Assembly (NCBI RefSeq): GCF_004217555.1
Contig: NZ_SHKW01000001.1
Location: 1,922,001-1,986,000 of the forward strand
Reading direction: 5' to 3'
DNA from: Edaphobacter modestus
Lineage (GTDB): Bacteria; Acidobacteriota; Terriglobia; Terriglobales; Acidobacteriaceae
Length of the DNA: 64,000 nt
Shown: in pieces, positions 52,676 through 61,625 of the stretch
Layout: each line of letters starts with the position of its first letter
Numbering within the stretch: position 1 is the first letter of the stretch
Position numbers and translations under genes: made by a program
Notes under the pieces: model-generated
Told to the model about the DNA's origin: nothing
What the model saw: the letters and a program-made list of their open reading frames with translations, nothing else
Database searches by the model: none

Positions 52676-53971
52676 ATGCCTTCCGAATCCCAGCGCACCG
52701 ACGCCATCCAGCGTTCCATCGACGCCGTCTGGCGTATCGAGTCGGCAAAGCTCATCGCCGCCCTCACCCGCATCGTCCGCGACGTCGGCCTGGCCGAAGA
52801 CCTCGCCCAGGACGCCCTCGTCGCCGCGCTCGAGCGCTGGCCCCAGACCGGCATCCCCGACAATCCCGCCGCCTGGCTCATGGCTGCCGCCAAAAACCGC
52901 GCCATCGACCTCCTCCGCCGCTCAAAGCTCCTCGAGCGCAAGCACCAGCAGCTCGGCTACGAGCTCGAAGCCACGCGCCAGCTCACCCCCGACGACATCA
53001 ACGCCGCCATCGACTCCCCCGTCGCCGACGACCTCCTCCGTCTCATCTTCATCTCCTGCCACCCCATCCTCTCGCCCGAATCCCGCGTCGCCCTCACCCT
53101 TCGTCTCCTCGGTGGCCTCACCACCGACGAGATCGCCCGCGCCTTCCTCCTCTCCGAGCCCACCGTCGCCCAGCGCATCGTCCGCGCCAAACGCACCCTC
53201 AGCGACGCGAAGATCCCCTTCGAGCTCCCTCGCGGAGTCGAGTTCACCTCCCGCCTCGCTTCGGTCCTCCAGGTCCTCTACCTCATCTTCAACGAAGGCT
53301 ACTCCGCCACCGCCGGCGACGACTGGACCCGTCCCGCCCTCTGCGAAGACGCCCTCCGCCTCGGCCGCATCCTCAGCGAACTTGTTCCCGATGAATCCGA
53401 GGTCCACGGACTCGCCGCACTGATGGAGATCCAGGCCTCCCGCCTCCACGCCCGCATCGGCCCCTCCGGCGAGCCCATCCTTCTCCTCGATCAGGATCGC
53501 GCCCGCTGGGACCAGATCCTCATCGGACGCGGTCTCGCCGCCCTCGAGCACGCCCAGCAGACCTCCGCCCGCCTCTCCTCTCCCATCGGCTCCTACACCC
53601 TGCAGGCAGCCATCGCCGCCTGCCACGCCCGCGCCGTCACCGCCGAGGCGACCGACTGGCATCGCATTGCTTCCCTCTACGCTCAGCTCGTCCGGCTCAC
53701 CCCTTCTCCTATCGTCGAGCTCAACCGCGCTGTCGCTGTCTCCATGGCCTCAGGTCCTGCCGTCGCTCTCCCTCTGATCGATGCCCTCACCGATGAGCCA
53801 GCCCTCAAGAGCTACCATCTGCTCCCCAGCGTGCGCGGCGATCTGCTCCTCAAGCTCGGACGTCATCAGGAGGCCCGCACCGAATTCGAGCGCGCCGCCA
53901 CCCTCACCCGCAACGAGCGCGAGCGAACCCTCCTCCTCAACCGAGCCAGGGCTGCAGGTCAGGTCTCCTGA
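52676..53971 (+). CDS. ECF42-type RNA polymerase sigma factor with long C-terminal extension
   Basis: A 431-residue sigma factor. Region 2 is at about 15-85 (VWRIESAKLIAALTRIVRDVGLAEDLAQDALVAALERWP, NPAAWLMAAAKNRAIDLLRR) and region 4 at about 118-176 (LLRLIFISCHPILSPESRVALTLRLLGGLTTDEIARAFLLSEPTVAQRIVRAKRTL). The 250-residue extension has the conserved ECF42 blocks: VLYLIFNEGYSA, CEDALRLGRIL, GLAALMEIQASRLHAR, ARWDQ, GSYTLQAAIAACHARA, DWHRIASLYAQL and PIVELNRAVAV, predicted TPR-like helices. ECF42 sigmas have no anti-sigma and associate with DGPF proteins. Here the DGPF cluster is 33 kb away. A hairpin at 53986 ends the message. Confidence 0.92.
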   Translation: MPSESQRTDAIQRSIDAVWRIESAKLIAALTRIVRDVGLAEDLAQDALVAALERWPQTGIPDNPAAWLMAAAKNRAIDLLRRSKLLERKHQQLGYELEATRQLTPDDINAAIDSPVADDLLRLIFISCHPILSPESRVALTLRLLGGLTTDEIARAFLLSEPTVAQRIVRAKRTLSDAKIPFELPRGVEFTSRLASVLQVLYLIFNEGYSATAGDDWTRPALCEDALRLGRILSELVPDESEVHGLAALMEIQASRLHARIGPSGEPILLLDQDRARWDQILIGRGLAALEHAQQTSARLSSPIGSYTLQAAIAACHARAVTAEATDWHRIASLYAQLVRLTPSPIVELNRAVAVSMASGPAVALPLIDALTDEPALKSYHLLPSVRGDLLLKLGRHQEARTEFERAATLTRNERERTLLLNRARAAGQVS

Positions 53972-53985
53972 CATTTAGAGAAACT

Positions 53986-54026
53986 GCATACTCGTAGAGC
54001 CCCGCTGACCGGCTCCACGAGTATGC
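53986..54026. terminator. hairpin between convergent sigma factor and lipoprotein genes
   Basis: GCATACTCGT (53986-53995) pairs with ACGAGTATGC (54017-54026), extended by GAGCC/GGCTC after one mismatch. A 15-bp stem, only a few bases from both stops, probably serving both. Confidence 0.75.
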
Positions 54027-54029
54027 GAG

Positions 54030-56171
54030 CTATCGGTTCACACCTTCCATAGCGCCCAGACCCAACAGATACTGGTCGATACTGATGAACACAGCCCTGT
54101 TGTTGTCGATCGGATAACTCACGAAATCGTTTGCCGTGGTGAAAGCCACAGCGTCGAAGCCCGCCAGTGACAGGATTCCGCTGGAGTTGTCCAGACTCCC
54201 CGTCAGACTCACATTCGGCGTCGGTGTGCCCGAGTCGTTATAGTCGGTAAATCCGCTGTAGCTCCCGGACGTGACCGTGACTGCGCCTCCCGCACTCCAT
54301 GGCGGGTTGTCGGTGTCAGTGACCAGGAATCCCTGGTTCGTAAGAGCGTACGTCCCCGCCAAAACCGGTGATGAAACCGTCTGCCGATAACCCGGACCCG
54401 CACTGATCTCTACCAGATCCGCTCCCATCACCAGCGCATTTCCGTTGCCGTCCAGATAGATTTCGAATGCATACGGACCGCCCAGAGGAGCGTATTGAGT
54501 CGTTACATTGCTCAACGTCACCCGGCCCGTAGCATCAACCGTGTAACTCCCGCCGGTAATCGTGTCCTCTCCTTGCTTCACAAGATCATTGATCGACATC
54601 GGGCCTGACACCGTACCATTGCTAAAGGCGAAGGAACCCGCAAGATCGAGCACTCCATTCGAATCCACGCCGCTACTTCCATAGACATAGGTAGTGCCCG
54701 TAATACTGTTCGAAGTGAACGTACCCGCATTGGAGCCCTGTCCCAAAGCCATGCCTGCAAGGTTGTAATTCAAGCCATCTGCCTGGCTTTCGATCAGCTG
54801 GATCTGGTTCGTTCCGACGACATAGCCGGTAAGGAGGATCGCCGCAACACCGGAAGCGGTGCTCGGCGTAAGCGTGAAAGTCATCCTGCCATAGGAGTCC
54901 GGAGTATTCGTCGAACCCGACGCAAAGCTCTGCGCTGCTTTAAGAGTCCCGCCAAAGTTGAAGTCGAAGACGCTGTTGCTGGCAGACAACGTAGTCCCGC
55001 TGATATTCAGCACGCCACCAATTGCAGTTGCAATGGTGGCAACAGGATTCTTCGTAGTATCGAAGCCCACGCCGGAGATAAGAAATGCATATCCCCCTGC
55101 AGGAGCTGCGACGCTTGTTTGCAGATCGATCGATCCCGTGCCGGTGGCATACCCGTCATATTCAGAAACCAGCGTCCGGGAGTTCGAAACCTTAGTACCT
55201 TGCAACGTAATCGCGCCATTGCCATTGGGGCCAATGTTCGTATTACTCGTCGCAAGCACGATTTGGAGATTGGTTCCGGAGCCGCTTGAAATACTGCTTC
55301 CAGCTTGATTGATTGCATTGCTATATCCGGTCACAGAGTCAGAGAAATCCTGCTCCCCGCCCGTGATCACACCATTCGCAATCACAAACGCCCCGGCAAA
55401 GAAGCAAGGTCCGTTCGCGTTCTGTCCAGCAACGTGATAGACATAAGTGCCGTCGTTGAGAATGGCGCTCGAAGTGGCGGCTATGATGATCGTCGCAGAC
55501 GCCGACTTCGTAGTGTCGGTTATTGAGGTGGCCGTGACTGTCACGGTGTTTCCCGTCGGAACTGCCGAGGGCGCCGTGTAGACGACTGAACTTCCGCTCG
55601 CAGTCTGAGCTGAACCGAACGACCCGCATGCAGAGGTGCCGCAGCTCGCCGTCCACTTCACACCACCGTTTGCGCTGTCATTGCTCACGATGGCCATGAT
55701 GCTCGTCTTCGCGTTCACTGTAAGCGATGACGGTGGCAGGGGGGTAATCAAAACCATCACCGGAGGAGGCGCAGGCGGGGTAATCGTAATCGTCGCCGAC
55801 GCGGTCTTCGTGCTGTCTGTTACCGAGGTCGCCGTCACGGTCACAGTATTCGAAGTTGGAACCGCAGCAGGCGCAGTGTAGGTCGTGCTCGCCCCGCTCG
55901 CCGTGGATGCAGCGCTGAACGAGCCACATGCGGAGCTACCGCAGGTTACCGTCCATCTGACGCCAGCGTTGGCACTGTCATTGCTCACGTTTGCTGTCAG
56001 GGCAGTCTGCGCATTCACTGTCAGAGAAGCAGGCGGTTGCGCGCTCAGCGCGACCGAGACCGCAGCAGCAGGAGGAGGAGGAGGAGTCGGATCGGACGAA
56101 CCTCCACACCCAATCAGTCCAAAGACGAGAGTCGCCGCAGCCACGAAAAGAACATTCTGTGTGCTCTTCAT
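54030..56171 (-). CDS. exported Ig-like-repeat lipoprotein
   Basis: A 713-residue protein with signal peptide and lipobox (TLVFGLIGCGG, Cys at 22), a Pro linker, then two tandem Ig-like domains of about 95 residues each (about 38-131 and 137-230): SLTVNAQTALTANVSNDSANAGVRWTVTCGSSACGSFSA... and SLTVNAKTSIMAIVSNDSANGGVKWTASCGTSACGSFGS..., each with a close CGSSACGSF Cys pair and YTAP. The following ~480 residues are Gly/Ser/Thr/Asn-rich with a repeated pattern such as GTYVYHVAGQNANGPCFFAGAFVIANGVITGGEQDFSD, GTTYVYGSSGVDSNGVLDLAGSFAFSNGTVSGPMSIND. It resembles acidobacterial cell-surface proteins of unknown role. It overlaps the upstream gene by four bases. Confidence 0.85.
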   Translation of the reverse strand: MKSTQNVLFVAAATLVFGLIGCGGSSDPTPPPPPAAAVSVALSAQPPASLTVNAQTALTANVSNDSANAGVRWTVTCGSSACGSFSAASTASGASTTYTAPAAVPTSNTVTVTATSVTDSTKTASATITITPPAPPPVMVLITPLPPSSLTVNAKTSIMAIVSNDSANGGVKWTASCGTSACGSFGSAQTASGSSVVYTAPSAVPTGNTVTVTATSITDTTKSASATIIIAATSSAILNDGTYVYHVAGQNANGPCFFAGAFVIANGVITGGEQDFSDSVTGYSNAINQAGSSISSGSGTNLQIVLATSNTNIGPNGNGAITLQGTKVSNSRTLVSEYDGYATGTGSIDLQTSVAAPAGGYAFLISGVGFDTTKNPVATIATAIGGVLNISGTTLSASNSVFDFNFGGTLKAAQSFASGSTNTPDSYGRMTFTLTPSTASGVAAILLTGYVVGTNQIQLIESQADGLNYNLAGMALGQGSNAGTFTSNSITGTTYVYGSSGVDSNGVLDLAGSFAFSNGTVSGPMSINDLVKQGEDTITGGSYTVDATGRVTLSNVTTQYAPLGGPYAFEIYLDGNGNALVMGADLVEISAGPGYRQTVSSPVLAGTYALTNQGFLVTDTDNPPWSAGGAVTVTSGSYSGFTDYNDSGTPTPNVSLTGSLDNSSGILSLAGFDAVAFTTANDFVSYPIDNNRAVFISIDQYLLGLGAMEGVNR

Positions 56172-56650
56172 CGGGCACCGCCATTCAGGTCGCTCTGTGT
56201 CTGTCTCGGCTGGGCTGTAGCGGCACCACTCATCCCGCGAGCCGGAAAACCATTTCTGCTACGCACCGTAATCGTCTCGCCACCGACGACCAGTTCACGG
56301 GCCAGCAGATAGTCTTTCCCGTTGATCGATCGCATAAAGCCCGTCACCTGAACCGTCTCCCCTGCGCGAAGCTGCTCTCTGACCTTGGGATCGAGGTTCA
56401 TACCGGCATTCACATCGACGACCTGCCGCGAACCGCTAAGAACGAAGTTGAAACCCGCCGGAGCACCGGTAGAGCGATTCGCAACGATCTCTCGAATCAC
56501 TCCTCCCGTCGTGATCTCCTCGCTGGCCTTCCAGGCCTGAATCGAGGAATCCGACATATGGAGGCTTCGTCCCTGCCCCGCAGCCGGATATCCAGCCGCA
56601 ACGCAGAGTAGAACCAAACAGAAAGCAGGACTGATCATCCGGCAAGACAT
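56168..56650 (-). CDS. small exported protein coupled to the Ig-repeat lipoprotein
   Basis: A 160-residue protein starting MSCRMISPAFCLVLLCVAAGYPAAGQG, a signal peptide. The mature part has EITTGGVIREIVANRSTGAPAGFNFVLSGSRQVVDVNAGMNLDPKVREQLRAGETVQVTGFMRSINGKDYLLARELVVGGETITVRSRNGFPARG, a strand pattern that resembles an OB-fold like those of small periplasmic nickel/nucleotide-binding-type proteins, but no family is certain. GAGGTG lies seven bases before the ATG at 56650. ATGA overlap couples it to the downstream lipoprotein, suggesting a surface complex. Confidence 0.8.
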   Translation of the reverse strand: MSCRMISPAFCLVLLCVAAGYPAAGQGRSLHMSDSSIQAWKASEEITTGGVIREIVANRSTGAPAGFNFVLSGSRQVVDVNAGMNLDPKVREQLRAGETVQVTGFMRSINGKDYLLARELVVGGETITVRSRNGFPARGMSGAATAQPRQTQSDLNGGAR

Positions 56651-57164
56651 CACAGGTCACCTCATCTGCTGAATTTTTGAAAATCGCGGCCCGGGACCCA
56701 ACTGCGTTTCAACTCTCCACAGGCAAAGCCAACCAATCCCGGTTACCTGGAAAACGTCGCCAATCTGTCGAATTTGATCTTTACGTAGCCCGTAAACGCG
56801 GAAGCACCAAAAATTGGCCGAATGGGGGAGAGGAAAAATACTGCGACATTACACCCTGTCTGTTACCCACACGACATCATGCTACTTGTATCGATTTCGC
56901 GCCACTTTTTTTCAGCTTTTTCATCTCACGAGAAATCCATTCCCCACTTGGCAAGCCATTTACCTTGAAGCGGATGAAGACAAACTCGAGATTCTTTGGA
57001 AGTCGACGCCCCCTTATCTCCAAATCGCAGCAAATTCACATGTCAAGCGACATATAGCGTAAGTCTCTAATATTCAATGACATGTGAGTGCCGATTCAAA
57101 GACGTCATCCCGCTATACTGGACACAGGACCTTGAACGGATGACATCGCCTGAACCCGACGTAC

Positions 57165-57260
57165 AAGCCATTTATTTTCAATAATTTGCTCGTAAGTTGC
57201 CTGAATGCAATATTTTACGTTCGGGGTCCAGGACTAACTCCTGTTGAATGAATATTTTGC
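57165..57260. repeat. AT-rich paired motif, copy 2, upstream of pyrE
   Basis: AAGCCATTTATTTTCAATAA begins a 25-base unit (57165-57189) matching 21 of 25 bases of 8574-8598. Further on are AATATTTTAC (57209-57218) and AATATTTTGC (57251-57260), the same two decamers as in copy 1. The wider gap 56651-57298 is AT-rich and shows no credible gene; it must contain the pyrE promoter. Confidence 0.6.
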
Positions 57261-57298
57261 ACCAAAAACTATAGAGGCCCCGAGGATCGAGAGCTGAC

Positions 57299-57898
57299 AT
57301 GTCCGACAACCGAACTGACCTCCTCAATCTCATCGCCACCCACTCCTTCCGCCTCGGCGACTTCACCCTCGCCAGCGGCCAGAAGTCCGACTACTACATC
57401 GACTGCCGCACCACCACCCTGCACGCCGAGGGCGGTCGCCTCTCCGGCCTCCTCCTCTACGACCTCATCCGCCAGCACTTCCCCCAGGCCGAGGCCGTCG
57501 GCGGACTCACCATGGGAGCCGACCCTGTCGTCTCGAACACCGCCAGCGCCTCCGCCTGGCACCACCTGCACCACAAACACGACCCCGTCGTCCACGGCTT
57601 CCTCGTCCGCAAGGCCGAGAAGACCCACGGAACCGGACGCCGCCTCGAAGGCTTCCACAAGCTCGGCGCGCACGTCGTCATCGTCGACGACGTCTGCACC
57701 ACCGGAGGCTCCACCATCACCGCCATCGAGGCCACGAAAGAATCCGGCATGAACGTCATCGGAGTCCTCTGCCTCGTAGACCGTGAACAAGGTGGACGAG
57801 CCAACATAGAAGCCGCCGCCCCCCACGCCCCCTTCTACTCCGTCTTCACCGCCAACGACGTCCGCGCCGCCCATGTGGCGTTGAAGGACGTGAAATGA
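57299..57898 (+). CDS. pyrE: orotate phosphoribosyltransferase
   Basis: A 199-residue enzyme: FRLGDFTLASGQKSDYYIDCRTTTLHAEG, VGGLTMGADPVV, FLVRKAEKTHGTGRRLEG and the PRPP-binding loop VVIVDDVCTTGGST at 126-139. It joins orotate to PRPP to form OMP in pyrimidine synthesis. GAGAG lies six bases before the ATG. Its stop overlaps the next small gene by four bases (ATGA), and mtnA follows, so the three form one operon. Confidence 0.94.
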   Translation: MSDNRTDLLNLIATHSFRLGDFTLASGQKSDYYIDCRTTTLHAEGGRLSGLLLYDLIRQHFPQAEAVGGLTMGADPVVSNTASASAWHHLHHKHDPVVHGFLVRKAEKTHGTGRRLEGFHKLGAHVVIVDDVCTTGGSTITAIEATKESGMNVIGVLCLVDREQGGRANIEAAAPHAPFYSVFTANDVRAAHVALKDVK

Positions 57899-58101
57899 GC
57901 ACGCACTGTTGCGAGCGGATGACCCTGCTCTTAAATGATGGCGAAGGCGCGGCCATCATTTACAACTCGAAGTTCGATGAATATGGAATCCCCGTACTGG
58001 ATGGAGGTTCCAGCTATATCACCCTTGAATTCTGCCCTTGGTGTGGAGCAAAACTCCCGCCCAGCAAGCGCGATGAATACTTCGGCCGGCTGGAAGGATA
58101 A
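57895..58101 (+). CDS. DUF6980-like small zinc-ribbon protein
   Basis: A 68-residue protein: MSTHCCERMTLLLNDGEGAAIIYNSKFDEYGIPVLDGGSSYITLEFCPWCGAKLPPSKRDEYFGRLEG. HCC near the start and CPWCG near residue 47 supply up to four Cys for one zinc. The motif DEYGIPVLDGGSSYITLEFCPWCGAKLPPSKR matches a small family (DUF6980-like) with no known function. It starts inside the pyrE stop (ATGA) and ends 12 bases before mtnA. Confidence 0.8.
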   Translation: MSTHCCERMTLLLNDGEGAAIIYNSKFDEYGIPVLDGGSSYITLEFCPWCGAKLPPSKRDEYFGRLEG

Positions 58102-58113
58102 ACTAGAGAAGAC

Positions 58114-59187
58114 ATGATTCCCACCCTAGAATGGCTCCCGAACGGCGTTAACTTCCTCGACCAAACCAAGCTTCCCCTCGAGGAGACCTACGTCCTCGCA
58201 ACCGACTACCAGCAGGTCGCCACCGTCATCCGCGACATGATCGTCCGCGGCGCGCCCGCCATCGGAGTCTCCGCCGCCATGGGCGTCGCACTCGGCGTCA
58301 GCCAGTCGAAGGCCACGAGCATCGAGGCCCTCAACGCTGAGGTGGCCACCATCGGTGACACCCTCGCAGCCACGCGGCCCACCGCCGTCAATCTCTTCTG
58401 GGCCATCGAGCGCATGCGCGACAAGTACAACGCCCTCGCCACCGCAGGCACACCCATCCCCGAGATCAAGGCCGCGCTCATCAAGGAAGCCCAGCAGATG
58501 TACGACGAAGACATCGCCGCCTGCAAGGCTATGGGAGCCCACGGTGCACCGCTGCTCCCGCAGGAAGGCACCGTCCTCACCCACTGCAACGCTGGAGCCC
58601 TCGCCACCTGCGGCTACGGCACCGCCCTCGGAGTCATCCGTGCCGCCGTCGAGCGCGGCCACAAGATCGACGTCTACGCCGACGAGACCCGCCCGTACCT
58701 GCAGGGAGCACGTCTCACCGCGTGGGAGCTGTTACACGACAACATCCCCACCACCGTCCTCTGCGACAACATGGCCGGCTCGCTGATGCGTCAGGGCAAG
58801 ATCCACGCCGTCATCGTCGGGGCCGACCGCATCGCCGCCAACGGCGACACCGCCAACAAGATCGGAACCTATTCGGTCGCCGTCCTCGCCAAAGAACACG
58901 GCATCCCGTTCTACGTCGCCGCTCCGCTCTCGACCATCGACCTTCAAACCGCCACAGGTGATGACATACCTATAGAGCAGCGCTCCGCCACCGAGGTCAC
59001 CCACTCGAACGGCAAGCAGATGACGCCCAACGGTGCCGCCATTCAGAACCCCGCCTTCGACGCCACCCCGGCGAAGTACATCACCGCCATCATCACCGAG
59101 CACGGCATCCTCCGCACCCCCTACGAGCAATCGATCCGCGACATGTTCGACAAGGCTGCGGCAAAGCCGGAGCTAGTCACCGCATAA
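58114..59187 (+). CDS. mtnA: S-methyl-5-thioribose-1-phosphate isomerase
   Basis: A 357-residue eIF2B-like enzyme: [66 protein letters not shown] with the catalytic Cys, [42 protein letters not shown] with the catalytic Asp, and [27 protein letters not shown]. It isomerises methylthioribose-1-phosphate in the methionine salvage pathway. No other mtn gene is near. It is the third gene after pyrE. Confidence 0.95.
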   Translation: MIPTLEWLPNGVNFLDQTKLPLEETYVLATDYQQVATVIRDMIVRGAPAIGVSAAMGVALGVSQSKATSIEALNAEVATIGDTLAATRPTAVNLFWAIERMRDKYNALATAGTPIPEIKAALIKEAQQMYDEDIAACKAMGAHGAPLLPQEGTVLTHCNAGALATCGYGTALGVIRAAVERGHKIDVYADETRPYLQGARLTAWELLHDNIPTTVLCDNMAGSLMRQGKIHAVIVGADRIAANGDTANKIGTYSVAVLAKEHGIPFYVAAPLSTIDLQTATGDDIPIEQRSATEVTHSNGKQMTPNGAAIQNPAFDATPAKYITAIITEHGILRTPYEQSIRDMFDKAAAKPELVTA

Positions 59188-59214
59188 CCGGTTCCGGTCC
59201 GCAAGGACCGGGAC

Positions 59215-60591
59215 CTACGATCTCGTCAGGTAAAAAGCCCACTCCACCTGGACCGCGACAAGCACCGCCACGGCAGCCCAGCCGCGCCATCGCGCGCCGC
59301 CCGCCTGCCCGGCAAGCTGTTGCGCCATAACTCCCATCAGCGCCAGTGGAGCGATCACGGGAAAGTGATACGTGGGGTGCGACATCGTCACCCAGTACGG
59401 AAGGCCATAGAGCACAATCGTTGCCGTCAGCAGCCAGGTCTCCCACCGCGACCACAGACCGCCGGGCGCCGCAGCGATCCAGAAGAACGCATACCCCGCG
59501 ATCATCAGGTAACAGATCGCATCCATCCCAAACACCGGCACAAACCAGCGTCTCCCCGCACCGCCCGCGCCGTGCAGATTTGCTGCCGTGAAGGTGTCGA
59601 AGCCCCAGAAGCAACGCACCCGATTCACCGTACGCAGCACAAACAGATCCGGCCGGTGCAGCACGTATTCCATCGCCAGCTGCTTGAACTCTGCTCCGCG
59701 AGCCGTCTTAGGAAGCGTCACCACCCGGCGAACGATCCTCTCGTACTCCGGAAACTGGTGAATCTCTTCCGTCCCCAGCTTGGCGTGCGACCCGAAGTAC
59801 CAGGTCCGATACAGCGGTGTCCACGGATTATTTCCGTAATACAGGTTCGCCCCGTTGGAGTTGTTAATCGTCCACTGTCCCGAAAGCTGGTGCACCTCCA
59901 CCATCCACGCACAGATCAGCACCGATCCCAGAGCGACTGCGGCCAACGGCTCCGCCACACGTCTCCGCCGTAAGAACACCAATGCGGGCAGCGCAATCAT
60001 CAGCGGAATCGCACTGGGGCGCACCAGCGAAAGCCCGCCGCACGCCAGGCCCAGCAGAAGCGCCTCGCCCCAGCCGGCGCGACGCGAACACCGCATCGCG
60101 GCGCTCAGCGCCAACAACAGCAGGGCCGCCGAAGGCATCTGCGTCATCGGCTCAATCGAAAAATGAATCAGCGCCGGCGTCACGCTGAAGACGGCCAACA
60201 GCACCAGCGATATCTTTTTCTTTACTCCCAGGTCGGCAGACAGCCGCAGAAATCCAAGACAGAACAGCAGCCACCAGGGCAGCATCGCCGCCCGCAATCC
60301 TGCGTCGCCCAGCCCGGCTCTAAGAAACGGAACAAGATAAAGCGAAAGGCCCGGCGGCCAGTACGGTACAAACGGCCTGCCATCCATCAGGAGCAGAGCC
60401 ATCTCGCGGTAGTCGCTCGAATCGGACGCCAACGGCGTACCCGAAACCGCGTGCAGCACCAGCAGCCTCAGGGCAAGACTCGCCACGACAACCACCGCGA
60501 ACAGCAGCCACTCTTTCGGTCTTCCTTCGCTGATCGCTTCTTTGCGCTCGCTCAACGCCGGTCCTGCCATCCGCTCCTGGCTGGCTTTCAC
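59215..60591 (-). CDS. GT39/ArnT-like glycosyltransferase membrane protein
   Basis: From a GTG at 60591 (VKASQERMAGPALSERKE, with AGGAGA upstream) the protein has 458 residues and about 11 hydrophobic segments. The first periplasmic loop holds SGTPLASDSSDYREMALLLMDGRPFVPYWPPGLSLYLVPF, the acidic DSSDY motif of lipid-linked-sugar GT-C transferases, and the later GQWTINNSNGANLYYGNNPW and HFPVIAPLALMG segments agree with ArnT/PMT-like enzymes. The acceptor is unknown. The start at 60570 (MAGPALSER) is also possible. It is convergent with mtnA. Confidence 0.8.
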   Translation of the reverse strand: MKASQERMAGPALSERKEAISEGRPKEWLLFAVVVVASLALRLLVLHAVSGTPLASDSSDYREMALLLMDGRPFVPYWPPGLSLYLVPFLRAGLGDAGLRAAMLPWWLLFCLGFLRLSADLGVKKKISLVLLAVFSVTPALIHFSIEPMTQMPSAALLLLALSAAMRCSRRAGWGEALLLGLACGGLSLVRPSAIPLMIALPALVFLRRRRVAEPLAAVALGSVLICAWMVEVHQLSGQWTINNSNGANLYYGNNPWTPLYRTWYFGSHAKLGTEEIHQFPEYERIVRRVVTLPKTARGAEFKQLAMEYVLHRPDLFVLRTVNRVRCFWGFDTFTAANLHGAGGAGRRWFVPVFGMDAICYLMIAGYAFFWIAAAPGGLWSRWETWLLTATIVLYGLPYWVTMSHPTYHFPVIAPLALMGVMAQQLAGQAGGARWRGWAAVAVLVAVQVEWAFYLTRS

Positions 60592-60741
60592 ATGCTCTCC
60601 TGAATCAACGGCATCCCCGCAAGAAACAAGAAAACCCTGGGTGAGCGCAACAACAACCTCATCATATCGCGACCTCGCATCCTCGCATCCGGGCTGGCTG
60701 GCCACGCCTCGTCAAAACTTCTACCCTAGGGAGACAGCCCG

Positions 60742-61047
60742 GTGATCTACCCCTTTCTCAATCCGCGCCACCGTTCTCTCCTTCGTGGAACCTTCCTCGT
60801 GCTCGCCAGCCTCGGCGTCGCGGTTCTGCTCTCTGACTTTCCCCGCAATCGCGCCACGCCTCTGCTCGTACTTCCTGCCATCGCCGCGGTCGCCGGAACC
60901 ATCGATCACCTTCGCTGCATGCAAACGCGATGGAGCTTCTACCACGGTGGCGTCCTGCTTCTCATCTACATGGACCTGATGGCACTCGGCATGATCCTGT
61001 TCTTTCTCCTTTATCCCTATGCGCTGTGGATCACACACTCTACATAG
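60742..61047 (+). CDS. small three-helix membrane protein
   Basis: A 101-residue protein, GTG start at 60742 with AGGGAGA about ten bases upstream. It has three hydrophobic segments (LLRGTFLVLASLGVAVLLSDF, ATPLLVLPAIAAVAGTIDHL, GGVLLLIYMDLMALGMILFFLLYPYALWI). I recognise no family. It is divergent from the glycosyltransferase gene and 76 bases before mscL. Confidence 0.65.
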   Translation: MIYPFLNPRHRSLLRGTFLVLASLGVAVLLSDFPRNRATPLLVLPAIAAVAGTIDHLRCMQTRWSFYHGGVLLLIYMDLMALGMILFFLLYPYALWITHST

Positions 61048-61123
61048 TCCTGCACGGACCTATGTCGTATACTCGCGGTGACTTCCAGCACGCACCTTTT
61101 GAAACTCTCAAGGGAGAATCTTC

Positions 61124-61528
61124 ATGCTCAAAGGTTTTCGCGACTTCATCCTTCGCGGCAACGTGATGGATCTGGCTGTCGCTGTCGTCATCGGCGCCGC
61201 TTTCACGGCAATCGTCACTGCCCTCACAGCCAACATCATCAATCCCCTGATGGGTGCCATCGTCGGCCAGCCTAACTTCGATTCCATGGTCGCGCACGTC
61301 AACGGCGGCGTAATCGAATACGGCAAGTTCATCACCGCCGTGATTCACTTCCTCCTGATCGCCGCGGTCGTCTACTTCTTCCTGGTGCTGCCAACACAGT
61401 ATCTGCTCAAGAAGTTCAATCCAGCGGCAGCCACGCTGCCCGCAACCAAGGCCTGCCCTGAGTGCCTCTCCGATATCCCTGTCGCGGCCCATCGCTGCAA
61501 GTTCTGCGGCCAGCCCGTCGCTGCCTGA
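61124..61528 (+). CDS. mscL: large-conductance mechanosensitive channel with C-terminal zinc ribbon
   Basis: A 134-residue channel. The MscL core is present: MLKGFRDFILRGNVMDLAVAVVIGAAFTAIVTALTANIINPLMGAIVG (TM1 and pore), a short periplasmic loop, GKFITAVIHFLLIAAVVYFFLVLPTQYLLKKF (TM2). In place of the usual C-terminal helical bundle is CPECLSDIPVAAHRCKFCGQP (C111, C114, C125, C128), a rubredoxin-type zinc knuckle facing the cytoplasm. The channel opens under membrane tension in hypo-osmotic shock. AGGGAG lies seven bases upstream of the ATG. Confidence 0.95.
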   Translation: MLKGFRDFILRGNVMDLAVAVVIGAAFTAIVTALTANIINPLMGAIVGQPNFDSMVAHVNGGVIEYGKFITAVIHFLLIAAVVYFFLVLPTQYLLKKFNPAAATLPATKACPECLSDIPVAAHRCKFCGQPVAA

Positions 61529-61550
61529 GCTCTCTTTGTTTCTTGCCTGC

Positions 61551-61578
61551 GTGGCGCCGAGCCCTGTCAGCGCGCCAC
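61551..61578. terminator. weak hairpin after mscL
   Basis: GTGGCGC (61551-61557) and GCGCCAC (61572-61578) with a 14-base loop, no T-run. Possibly a transcript-end stem. Confidence 0.35.
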
Positions 61579-61625
61579 ACGGAATGCTGTACTCTTACCT
61601 CTAACCCAATCCTTTAGAGGTTCAC

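Noticed and set aside
56677-57062. 126- and 82-residue plus-strand frames before pyrE
   Set aside because: No ribosome site, no recognisable domain, AT-rich intergenic composition.
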